Shown here piece after piece: positions 34,462 through 43,340 of a DNA stretch of 64,000 nucleotides (its first letter is position 1; each line of letters opens with the position of its first letter). Source of the DNA: Isoetes taiwanensis (taxonomy: Eukaryota > Streptophyta > Lycopodiopsida > Isoetales > Isoetaceae); contig JAJEKV010000057.1 in the NCBI GenBank assembly GCA_021234155.1, forward strand, positions 3,069,821 through 3,133,820, written 5' to 3'. The notes beneath the pieces are model-generated. The model had not been told where the DNA came from, searched no databases, and saw only the letters and a list, made by a program, of their open reading frames with translations. A program made the position numbers and the translations under genes.

Positions 34462-35250
34462 GCTGTTTTTAAGAAACAAGAATTGTTTAGTCATTTGTGT
34501 TGAAGGAAAACTTACTTGTGCACTTCCTTGGACATTTCTTCAAGAGTAAACTCCTTGTCGACAACCTTCTGGAGCAGCCATTCTAACAAATCTGTGTCCG
34601 CAAAGCCCTGCATTTCCCTCTAGACAGTTATTGTCATTTTTTTTTCGGCACATCGGAGCTTTTCTTCTTGGCTGACTCTTTGCTTTTGCTCTTCAACTCC
34701 CCGCGCTCGAACATGGTAAATATTTCGTTCTGCGGTTCCCATATCCGCACACGTAAACCGTGGGTTAGCTTTGTGGATTCTTAAACACAAAACTCGATAA
34801 AGCTAAACAAGAAAACTTTAGCACAAATTCTTAATCCATAATACATATCATGCCTACCTTGCCGTCTCTGACAGCTAACTGATACCAGTTGTCGTGGCTA
34901 ATGAGTGACTGCTTTTGTTAGCTTCGTCATATTTTAGGCAGCATTCAATGGCGCACGCCTCCGTAAGCTCTAAAGAGTTTGCTGGATTCTTTAGGTCCTC
35001 ACCATACTTTTCTTTGAAGATCACATAGCATAAACATGATCTTTCGACGAAGCTCATCTTTAATTTGTACTCATTGTCAGCATTGTGTGCGTTGGCAATG
35101 ATTTTGTCTTCTTTGTCGGTAAGACCCCAGTAAACAGCACAGAGGACGGAAAGGTACCTCAGGTTCTTTTTTTCTTTATAAAGCTGCCTTCTTGCCTTGA
35201 AGTTGTGGTTACTTCCCAAGACATAAGGGTACACGCACGTAACTGGGGGG

Positions 35251-35255
35251 CATTT
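35251..35255. other. Left target-site duplication (CATTT)
   Basis: CATTT directly before the left LTR is repeated at 62149-62153 directly after the right LTR. This shows that the two LTRs are the ends of one insertion. Confidence 0.9.
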
Positions 35256-36901
35256 TGTGACGTTCCAGGGGAATATACGCCATAGATACATATATTTCTG
35301 GACCCGTCACTATACAAGTTTACACTTGTAGCCTTGTATACCTTAGAAGTGGCAAGGGGCACATATCTAAGTTAATTGTTTAACTTAGATAACCTTAGGA
35401 TAAGGCCCATTTCCACATGGCCTTATCCTATTGGGCAACCGCCACACAACCCCATCCTAGTGGTGCCACGTGGCATCCCATGTGGACCCTATCTTATATT
35501 AGTACTAACCCTAACCCTAGACCTCTTTTCCTGACTCTAGCACCTGAACACTCCTCTACGCACTCGAAACCCCGTTTCGAGCATCGTTCGTCGTAGCATA
35601 GCCTGGTGCAGCAGCCCCCGAAGTGTGCGCATGATTGTAGAGGGAGCACGACCTCGACCACATCAAGGAGCAATGGAGACACCAGGAATGGGAGGAAGCG
35701 CTTCTGGGGCAGGTAGGTGGAGTAGAGTTCATAGTGGTTCATCTGGAAGTTAGTACTCCAGATGGGTCTGTGTGTTGTATCTAGAGTAGAGCCATCCTAG
35801 AACCTTTGTTGAACATCTTGAACCCTAATCAAGGAACCCTAACTGTAAGTTAGATATGTATAATTAGGTTAAGATGTTCTTACTATGATTATCATGACTT
35901 GATGTTATGTGATGTTGGGTGATCATGTTTGGTCCTCTTGTATTGGGAAGGGGGGTAGAGACCTAGCAGCCATTATGTAGTATGCTCCTAGTCTAGATCC
36001 CTTAGTTCCTATTAGTTGTGGCCTGTGCATAGGAACCCACCAGGCTATGGAGGCTATGATGTGACTCAGCACTACATAACGGGGCTAGCGGCAATGCGGA
36101 GGGAGGATCCCTGCCGAGTGGGGGCTTCGGGGGATCCCATAGTGGGCTAGACTTATGGTCGGTCACTTCGTGTGGGCCGAGCATGGGTCTGACACCTCCT
36201 GGGGCAATGATGCCGCCCTGCCTCTCAAGAGTTGCAAGTGTCAGCTTGGCTCTTGTTTTGGGGGGTCCAGTCGGGTATGAATCGTGTGTCGCCACGATTC
36301 TCTAGTCGCCCGAGGAGCCTCTAGACCCCGGGAAGGGGAGATGCAACCCTTCCTTCCTCGACGGACCAGGGAGATGCAACCTGGAGTAGTCCCGATGGGT
36401 GATGCCATGGGATTACGTATCCGGAAGGCTAGAGTCATGCCAGAGCTTGGTTGAGCCCATCTGCAAAGTATGCACAGGAGGGGCGGATGGAGTGGTCAAC
36501 CCTAGCCATTGTCTTATGCCAGCCCCGCCATTGTCATGATTCGGTCTTCTCTATCTTGAGGCCTATCCAGTCAGTCGACTTCCATATGAGTCAGAGCCAC
36601 GGTAGGAGCTCTCATGCTTTGTGGCATATGAGTATGTTCTTTGCAGCTATGGATATGTGGATGAGCTACCCTTCGAGGTAGTATGTTGTATTGTCATTGC
36701 TAGTTCTGACGATGTTTGTGCTTTCGCTGTGATAGGAGCCCATAGGGGAAGGGCACGCAAGACACCTTCGTGTTCCCTTCCCGCACTATGATCATCTTAG
36801 AGTGCAGGATAGACAAAGGGCCCGTGCGGTTGAAGGACCAGATGGGGGATTTCCTGCCGGGTATACGGCCGGGCGCCGTATATTTAGCAGGGAGCGTCAC
36901 A
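35256..36901 (+). repeat. 5' LTR of the giant chromovirus
   Basis: 1,646 bp, from TGTGACGTTCC to GGAGCGTCACA, with short inverted ends (TGTGACG/CGTCACA). Near 35500-35520 it contains TTATATTA followed by ACCCTAACCCTAG, a telo-box-like motif found in many plant promoters; both occur at the same place in the 3' LTR. Compared with the 3' LTR it has extra blocks of about 16 bp near 35445 and about 45 bp near 36490, plus scattered substitutions. Confidence 0.92.
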
Positions 36902-36902
36902 A

Positions 36903-36914
36903 TGGTATCAGAGC
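36903..36914 (+). other. Primer-binding site for initiator Met-tRNA
   Basis: TGGTATCAGAGC begins two bases after the end of the LTR and is complementary to the 3' end of plant initiator methionine tRNA, the usual minus-strand primer of plant Ty3 elements. Confidence 0.92.
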
Positions 36915-37487
36915 GATGTTCTTGGTTGACCAAGAACTAGCACTAACCATATCCTTGAAAGTAGTCTAACAGGCCTGATAGGGTGTGAAATGAAAAATTT
37001 CCACCATGGAACCTCGAAAATAGGGGGAATTTTTTTTTTCCCTAGGTAGTGGGTCCGAAAATAGGTTAAGTGTTAGACGAAGAAAAGAACGAGTCAAATT
37101 CACCTTCTAGTAAATTTGAAGTGAAAATTATGCATCTGCATCAAATTTCACCTAAAATAGGTCGAAGAATCATGCCAATCCGAGACCTGAGTGAAAAATG
37201 GTGCAAATTCATAATTAACACCCCAAACTATTAGGAAATTTTGAAAATTTAAAGTATAATACGAAATTAAAAATACACACTAATAATTAAACATATATTA
37301 ATAATTAAGTTATATTGGAGTAATTAATAAGGGGGGCTAATAAATAGGCCTATTAATGGTAAGAGAATATTCCCTAGAGCACCTCCTTTTAAATATCTTT
37401 GCCACCTCATTCCCCCCCCCCAACCTTTTTCCTCCACCTTATCTCTCTTGCTCAGCCTTACGTCATCCATTTCCTAGACCGTTAAAT
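36915..37487 (+). other. Leader of the giant element
   Basis: Non-coding AT-rich leader. From about 37380 it becomes C/T-rich (a run of nine C near 37412), resembling a pyrimidine-rich 5'UTR before the H3-like start codon. An in-frame upstream ATG at 37356 would add 44 residues with no histone character. Confidence 0.5.
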
Positions 37488-38609
37488 ATGGCACGCACCA
37501 AGCAGACAGCAAGGAAGTTTGGTGAGAGACCCACACCCCCGATAGCGGCAGCAGCAGCAGCAGGACGCCACGGTAAGCAGATTCCGTCACACCTTCGGCC
37601 ACGGCAGGAGGACGAGGCGCCGTCGTCGTCAGACGACACCTTTCACCCTTCGGAGGAGGGCAGTCCTAGCAGTAGCAGTAGCTCTTCGTCGGCCCAGTCC
37701 CAGCAGACCGGCCAGACAGTTCATGTGGGTGACCTCTCCGGCCGAGAGGAAGAGCAGGACGACGATCAAGAGCAGCAGCACCAGACCCAGGCTCAGGAGC
37801 CAGGCTCCTCTCCACTGAAGAAGAAGGGCAAGAACAAGGTCGCAGAGTGGGCAGAGGAAACGACAACAAGGAAGAGGAAGGAGAGGGAGCAGAGGGAGAA
37901 GGAGCGGCGGACAAAGAGGAGAAATGACAGGCCTCGCGGGACCGTCGTAATTGAAGAATCTCCCCCGCACGAGGTGGAAGGAAGAGGCGAAGAGGAGGAG
38001 GAAGTCCAGGAGGAGGGAGACGAAGTCATTGGGGAATCCTCAGACCCCAACGCACGCCCACCCTACCCGAAGTGGCCCAAGCCACCGAAGGTAGTAAAGA
38101 AGCAGAAGGTGGGTGAGCGGCCATTCGCGCTCCGCGAGGAGCGCCAATTCAAACGCCGCATAAGGGCATACCAAGAGTACCTCCGTCGCTGGACGAGGTA
38201 CAATGACTGGTATTGCAAGCAGAACGTGGAGCGCTACGTCAAAGGCGGCCGGCCGAAGAAGAACCAGCCGAAGCCGCCACCTCCACGTCCGGAGAAGCCG
38301 AAGAAGGTCCACCATGGGCCTAACTCTCGGCACGCCCACGTCTTTCGGGAGATTAGGCACTTTCAACAGTGTACTAATCTCCTGATTAGGAAGGCGCCGT
38401 TTGAGCGCCTGATGCGGGAGGTGATGCAAGAATTCGTGACTGATTACAGGGTAACTTCCTTAACCACACGAGTCTTGCAAGTAGCTGCCGAAGCAGAGCT
38501 GACGCAGCTTTTCGAAGAAGGCAATCTATGTGCCATCCACGCCAAAAGGGTAACTGTCATGCCCAAAGATATCCATTTGGCGCGGAGAATTCGCAAGGAG
38601 TACCCTTGA
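37488..38609 (+). CDS. Histone H3-like protein encoded by a retrotransposon
   Basis: Intact 373-codon, intronless ORF. The start at 37488 is chosen because it gives [10 protein letters not shown], identical to the first nine residues of mature H3 with Lys4, Arg8 and Lys9; the Ser10 position is Phe. Residues about 25-285 are unlike any H3: Ser-rich, then Glu/Asp/Gln-rich, a Lys/Arg block, another acidic block ([12 protein letters not shown]), and a Pro/Lys-rich linker ([12 protein letters not shown]). Residues 287-373 align without a gap to H3 residues 49-135; by hand count 55 of 87 match canonical H3 as I remember it, including all of [10 protein letters not shown] and MPKDI. Cys110, His113, Arg116, Asp123 and Leu126 of the H3-H3' interface are kept. 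The start of the fold ([13 protein letters not shown]) recalls CENH3, but loop 1 has canonical length. Lys56 and Lys79 equivalents are Gln and Val. Predicted nuclear and nucleosome-competent, by inference. Confidence 0.9.
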   Translation: MARTKQTARKFGERPTPPIAAAAAAGRHGKQIPSHLRPRQEDEAPSSSDDTFHPSEEGSPSSSSSSSSAQSQQTGQTVHVGDLSGREEEQDDDQEQQHQTQAQEPGSSPLKKKGKNKVAEWAEETTTRKRKEREQREKERRTKRRNDRPRGTVVIEESPPHEVEGRGEEEEEVQEEGDEVIGESSDPNARPPYPKWPKPPKVVKKQKVGERPFALREERQFKRRIRAYQEYLRRWTRYNDWYCKQNVERYVKGGRPKKNQPKPPPPRPEKPKKVHHGPNSRHAHVFREIRHFQQCTNLLIRKAPFERLMREVMQEFVTDYRVTSLTTRVLQVAAEAELTQLFEEGNLCAIHAKRVTVMPKDIHLARRIRKEYP

Positions 38610-38810
38610 GGCTCCTAATTTTGTAATTATATTTTTAATGTAACTTTAACTGTTTTCTGTAAAAATACAGTCCCCTTGTCCTTGTAAAATTAATGACAAT
38701 TCGGTATGAAAATATAGTTAGATAAGTTAGATTGTACTAAAATTTTTTGTATTGATCTTGTAATAGTCTAGCTACCATAACCCTAGTCAACCAAATCACT
38801 TTTTTTGATC

Positions 38811-38905
38811 AAAATTGGCGAAACCGGAAGGGTCCGCACCAAAACCACTTCCGACCGCTTCGGAACGTGATTTCGCGCGAACCCTTTCGATTTGGCCTTC
38901 TGGAT
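38811..38905 (+). repeat. Hairpin direct repeat, copy 1
   Basis: About 92 bp unit starting GCGAAACCGGAAGGGTCCGC and ending in CGCGCGAACCC(T/C)TT(T/C)CGATT. The outer arms CGGAAGGGT and ACCCTTCCG are inverted repeats, and the inside carries CTTCCGACCGCTTCGGAA, a second inverted pair. Base changes in this copy (TTTCG for TTCCG) weaken the outer stem slightly. Confidence 0.75.
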
Positions 38906-39000
38906 GTCAATTTTTCTCAGGAAAGTTGCAAGCTAGACTAGAGTTGATCAATTGGTCATGTTAGGATCTTCTAAACCTCAAAAATTTGTCAAAATAGCTC

Positions 39001-39095
39001 CAAAATTGCGAAACCGGAAGGGTCCGCGCCAAAACCACTTCCGACCGCTTCGGAACGCGATTTCGCGCGAACCCTTCCGATTTGGCCCTTTTTGG
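39001..39095 (+). repeat. Hairpin direct repeat, copy 2
   Basis: Second copy 190 bp downstream, with a perfect outer stem (CGGAAGGGT/ACCCTTCCG). Conservation of both stem arms while the flanks differ suggests a selected RNA or DNA structure, or a recent local duplication. Confidence 0.75.
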
Positions 39096-39260
39096 CCTAA
39101 TTTGACCAAATTTGACTCAACAACCTGCGATGTAGTGTTTCTTGCTTTGCTTTGCTTAGATTTGCACTTCATGGTAGCTCATTTGGACACCCATAGCCCT
39201 CGAACAAAAGTTTTTCCTACCAAGAACCCCTGTGCACGGAACCCAAGGCAGACCTTAGCC

Positions 39261-39267
39261 TATAAAA
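39261..39267 (+). promoter_or_regulatory. Candidate internal TATA box
   Basis: TATAAAA in the context GCCTATAAAAGGGAGC, about 115 bp before the ATG at 39379, with C/T-rich start-site-like sequence about 30 bp on. It would allow the second ORF, and perhaps gag, to be transcribed apart from the LTR promoter. Inferred from consensus only. Confidence 0.45.
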
Positions 39268-39378
39268 GGGAGCTCCATTTGTCATCTTCCCTTCACCAGA
39301 ACTGCTCTTAGCATCCTAGGCGATTTTCCAGTTTCCTATTGATCTTTGCAAGCCATTTTCTACATCCATCCCTGCTTG

Positions 39379-40893
39379 ATGGCGCCCTCTAACTTCGTCA
39401 GATGGTACGATGCTGCCAATCATATCCGTGAATTTCTTGCTGAACAAGCCTTCCATGTCTTTGACCACCTCTTTGACCTCCATGCAACACTCAGTAGAAC
39501 TCCCTATTACACTGATATCATGTGCCAATATGACCAGCAGGTCCTACCCTGGGAAGTTAGCTTGCTGCCTAGGGGAGGGAAATGGGTATCCCTAGACTCG
39601 CTCCAAACCTTAGGAGGAGGATCCAAAAGCAAGCTGTGGGATAGGACTAGACCCATGCCTGACTACATGACCTGCAAGCATAATAGGCATAGATACCTCT
39701 CAGCCCCTGCAGCCCTAGCTTTGTTCATGCAGTATAAGTCAGTCAACAAGGCAGGAGAGCCCTCAATTCAACCTTTAGATTTAGTATCTCTCGACACTCG
39801 AAGGGAGCAGATCAACATCCACGAGATCCAGTCTTCAGAGTACGAGTACTATGGCCCCACCTCGGGAACACCGACACTGCAGATTGAGCAAGACTACGAG
39901 CAGCAAGGGGAGGAGAACCCAGATTAGAAGAGGAGAGAGGCAAGAAGGATGGAGAGGTGAATAGCTAGGCAAGAAGGCACATTAAGGCGAGATTTTGAAC
40001 CGCCAATCGGCATCACGGCCCTGTCACCAATAATCATCGACGGCGAGGAGTACATCTTGGCCAACGACATCCTCAACCTTCTCTATTGCCAAGAAGAAGG
40101 CCTCAGGATTGATGAGCTCTTAGGCTTAATTGCAAAAGAGCAGGGCAGCGACTTCATCGACTACTCCTACCAGGAAATTCCAAGGGAGCTAGCGGAGTGA
40201 CACTCCTACGCCGGGGAGCCAATGTCGGATATAGAGGCCTATCAGCAGATAAGGGAGATCTATCGGCATCAGGAACCCATCATTCCCGAGGAGGAGTTCC
40301 AGCAGATACAAAGCAGATTGTACAAGCCAGGAAGAGGTCCAAGCTCTAGCCGACCAGTCCGTTCCAGGAGTTCGCGTGAGGCACACGCCAACATCAACTT
40401 GGAGAACGCAACCACAATGTGGAGGGACCATGAAGACCTCCTAGCTCTAGAAACCTATGGGGAAGCAGCTGGTAGAAAAGGCACAGGTTCCAACATCACA
40501 GGGAAGGGCAAGGCGCTTCGATACTATCTTCCAGACCTTAGTCAAGGGCAGATGATAGTATTTCACAAGGAGTTTAGCCCAAGAGGAGAAGAGTCTGTCG
40601 CGCTCCTCGTAGCCCTCTCTGGCTTTGGGCAGCACGCCAAACTAAACTACAGATTGGATCATGTTATCCTCTTCAAGAGATCCGTAGTTCTTCATTGTCT
40701 CGACTTTGCCAGAGGACACCTCAGGGATGCAACGTTGTCAGTAGTGGCGGTGACGGCACCCGAACTCCCAGCGCCTCAGATGGCCAGAGCACTTGAAGGG
40801 GGATCGGCCGGAAAGATCTTGCAGAACGTCGGCAAAGGCCTACGACTCAAGAACGTCAAGGACTTCTTCAAGTCCATGAGGGGGCATCGATGA
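39379..40893 (+). pseudogene. Second element ORF, unknown function (three in-frame stops)
   Basis: A single 505-codon frame from ATG 39379 to the stop at 40893, broken only by TAG at 39925 and TGA at 39958 and 40198. It begins MAPSNFVRWYDAANHIREFL. The middle is acidic (IIIDGEEYILANDILNLLYC) and the C-terminal part has a globular-looking region (GKGKALRYYLPDLSQGQMIV, then HVILFKRSVVLHCLDF), ending in a basic helix (LRLKNVKDFFKSMRGHR). I do not recognise the family; it is not gag, protease, RT or envelope. All three stops could come from CAG or CGA by C-to-T change. It lies between the H3-like ORF and gag, in the same orientation. Confidence 0.65.
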
Positions 40894-41215
40894 TGGAAAA
40901 TTTGCTTTGTTGTCATTTAAATTGTATTCAATATTTCCCTTCAAATATTATCATGTAACTCATGAGATGTATTTCTAAATATTAATGACTTATTATGTTC
41001 TTGACTTATAAGTGGAATTTGCACATGATTTCTTTTGTACCTAACAATAATTCAATTGTAAATAGGTATGATTGATGTGTAACCTAAATAACAAGCATTG
41101 ACGATCAATCCTTGCAGCCAGGAACACCGGCTCAGGTTCCCAAGGCTAGGGCCGACATCACCAATGGGTACCTAGAAACTTATTTGGACGTGAACAAGAG
41201 GACAACAATGAGGAA
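40894..41215 (+). other. Spacer before gag
   Basis: AT-rich non-coding stretch, then about 100 bp of mixed composition leading to the gag ATG at 41216. No motif is supported. Confidence 0.4.
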
Positions 41216-42597
41216 ATGACGGTGGAATCAATCAACGCAAGGCTCACCCAGATGATGAACCAAATGCACCAACTGATTCACTGGGCCACCCCATTGATGA
41301 ATGCCCAAGAATATGCACCTGCACCACCACCTCCTCCACCACTACCTCAGCAAGGCATTGAGGAAGGTCCACAACCAGAAGGGCAAGACAACCAGGGAAA
41401 TGTCAGAGACAGGAAGAGAAAAAGGAGAACCCGAAGGACCCCAACACCATCCAGCTCCAGTGCATCAGACACTTCTGACAGCCAGGACAGTTCTAGCTCA
41501 GACAGCGAGTCCGTTAGATCACAGGTAAGGGCCAGGGCAAAGAAGACAGATGACTATCAGAAGAAAGTGGACATCGCTATGAGCAATGTATGGAAGACTA
41601 GGAAGTTGGGATAGTTCTCAGGGAAAGACAGGTCAGGTATGGAGGCAGAAGCTTGGCTTGACGAGATGGAAGAGTTTGGAAATTCTTATGGCATGAAGGA
41701 CAAATATATAGGGAAAGTTGCTACAGCCAACTTAATAGGAGCAGCTAGAATTTGGTGGAAAGGGTACGCGAAGTCCAATAAGCTGAAAAGGAACAGTTGC
41801 AGATTCAAGACCTTCAGCAAGGCTTTTCGCAAACATTATGTGCCAAGATCACATACTAGCAGGCAGATCCAACAATTCTACAGATTGAACCAGGGTACCT
41901 TGTCAGTAGCAAAGTACACAGAGGAATTCATGCGGCTCAGGCTCCATGTTCCCGGAGTTTCTGAAAGGCAAGTGGTTGAAACCTACATTGAGGGATTGAA
42001 CAGCAACATCAAAAGGCTAGTTCGAGCAATCAACCCAAAGTCAGTGGCAGAAGCCGAGGATAAAGCCATAAGCTTGGAAGAAGCTCCAGCAACTCCAGGT
42101 GAGAAACAGTCGGCCTTCAAGGGTAAATCAACAGGGCAATATCAAGGGCAGTGCCAGAGTAAGCAGTCAGCACCTACGCCATCAGGAGGCCAGCAGCAAG
42201 GAAAAGTTCAGGGTAAGGCCTTTGGGGACTGTAAGCCGCAGAATGCATCAGGGGGCAGTGCGCTAAAGCGTCTTTTAGACAGTCTGCCGAAAGAGAAGAG
42301 ACAGGAGTGTATCGAGAAGAAGCTATGTTTTAGGTGCTTCCAGCCAGGGCACCGAACACATGATTGTCCATTTGTCATGCAGGCAGCTTTGGCAGAGCTT
42401 GGGGATTGGGATTCACCAACAGAGGCAGACGAAGATGACAACCAGCAGGACGGCCAAGACTTCATAGAGGGTGAGTGCCACATATGTGCAAACATTGAGT
42501 CAGGTGATATTGAAAATCAGTCCACAGTCATTGCGGCTGAGGGAATCATAGATAGCAGTCCATATCTAGTGTTGATAGATACAGGTAGCTCTCACAA
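41216..42597 (+). pseudogene. gag: Gag polyprotein with zinc knuckle
   Basis: Ty3-type capsid/nucleocapsid. It starts MTVESINARLTQMMNQMH, followed by a Pro-rich then Ser/Asp- and Arg-rich linker. A TAG at 41612 sits where related Gags read (Q/K)FSG. The capsid core follows: EAWLDEMEEFGNSYG, ARIWWKGYAK, QFYRLNQGTLSVAKYTEEF. A CCHC zinc knuckle (CFRCFQPGHRTHDC) is at 42325-42367. Gag forms the particle and packages RNA; the zinc knuckle binds nucleic acid. The frame runs directly into protease, as in Gag-Pol fusions. Confidence 0.85.
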
Positions 42598-43340
42598 TTG
42601 CCCTAATGAAGAATAAAGTCTTGAAGTCTAAGCCAAGGCCAGTTAGCATGGCAAACAGTGCCATTCGGCACACTAAGGGGAGGAGGATCACATTCGACAT
42701 AGACCTTACTGGAAGTAAGTAGCCGATGGGGGCAGAGGTCATGGATATTGGAAGGTATGACCTTATAGTAGGAATGGAGTTCCTAAAGCCAGCGAAAGCC
42801 ATGATCGACTGCGACCATAATGAGATCTCCATGACAGCACCGGACGGCACCAAATTCATAGTGAAAGGTAAGAAGGTAGCTTCTCCCATGCAGTGTATTT
42901 ATTTGAAGCAGCTAAGGAAAAGTATAGAAAGAAATAAGGTGGATTATATCCTGAGGTTAGAAGCAATTGAACCAGCTAAAGAGAAGGGAAGTGACCAAAG
43001 TGGGAATCAGTTGCCCAAGCCAGTAGCAAGGCTCATTAGAGAGTTCAAGGATGTATTCCCAGATGAAATCCGGCAGCTACCACCTTATAGGGGTGTGGAG
43101 TGTGAGATCACACTAGCTCCAGATGCTAAGCCTACCAGCAAGGCACCTTACACCCCGGAGTTGATTGAACTCAAGAAGCAGCTGCAGGAATTGCTTGATC
43201 TTGGATTTATTAGGGCAAGTGTGTCTCCTTTTGGAACGCCCATACTCTTCATGAAGAAGAAGGACGTGAGTTTAAGAATGTGCATAGACTATCGCCAGCT
43301 CAACAAGCAGACGATAAAGAATAAGTATGCTTTGCCAAGG
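42540..43340 (+). pseudogene. pol: Pol part 1: protease and RT fingers
   Basis: Aspartic protease core LVLIDTGSSHN, with DTGS at 42578-42589. One base is lost near 42597, so the rest of the protease is in the next frame, where a TAG at 42719 replaces a likely CAG. RT follows: [12 protein letters not shown], then the primer-proximal finger [20 protein letters not shown] and [12 protein letters not shown] further one-base loss near 43340 ends the frame. These breaks prevent full-length Pol translation from this copy. Confidence 0.85.

Larger units (their letters stand above)
29854..35255 (-). pseudogene. Beta-class DNA methyltransferase-like gene, interrupted twice
   Basis: Multi-exon minus-strand gene. 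Exon limits from GT-AG signals: 34858-35255 (cut by the giant retrotransposon), 34516 to about 34790, 33996-34134, 33537-33924, 32750-33338, and the last codons at 29854-29935 beyond a 2.8 kb LTR element. Exon 33537-33924 carries SIIHGDCTKLV and VIADLPYDF (a DPPY-type motif IV). Exon 32750-33338 carries RPGDWVLDAFSGSGT (the S-adenosylmethionine motif) and ALKKGCNCVAVNIDKEAV. Motif IV before motif I is the beta-class order of N6-adenine/N4-cytosine methyltransferases; DLPY favours the adenine type. Stops (several possible CAG to TAG) and frame slips show decay. Removing the LTR element leaves an open frame from TIPEDKEEA into EKDDAETSKKN and a stop. Substrate unknown. Introns argue against bacterial contamination. 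Upstream exons may lie right of 62149. Confidence 0.65.
38610..39378 (+). other. Intergenic region between element ORFs
   Basis: Non-coding. It holds two hairpin repeats and a TATA box, described separately. AT-rich sequence directly after the H3-like stop (TTTTGTAATTATATTTTTAA near 38619) could supply a polyadenylation region. Together these suggest that the H3-like ORF and the next ORF may be separate transcription units. Confidence 0.5.

Noticed and set aside
29854-35255. Bacterial contamination for the methyltransferase-like gene
   Set aside because: GT-AG introns interrupt it and plant LTR elements are inserted in it.
37356-37487. Upstream in-frame ATG that would lengthen the H3-like protein by 44 residues
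   Set aside because: The added residues are Pro/Leu-rich with no histone similarity, and the next Met begins exactly at the H3 N-terminus.
37629-38429. Minus-strand ORFs (82-129 codons) opposite the H3-like gene
   Set aside because: They are shadow frames created by the GC-rich, Ser/Arg-rich plus-strand coding sequence.
37488-38609. Calling the H3-like ORF a centromeric CENH3
   Set aside because: Loop 1 is not lengthened, and the ARTKQTARK tail and [10 protein letters not shown] block are canonical; only the start of the fold is CENH3-like.
37488-38609. A host histone gene merely landed in the retrotransposon
   Set aside because: It sits directly after the leader in element orientation with no flanking duplication or poly-A tail visible, and has a long tail unlike host H3. 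Not fully excluded without other copies.
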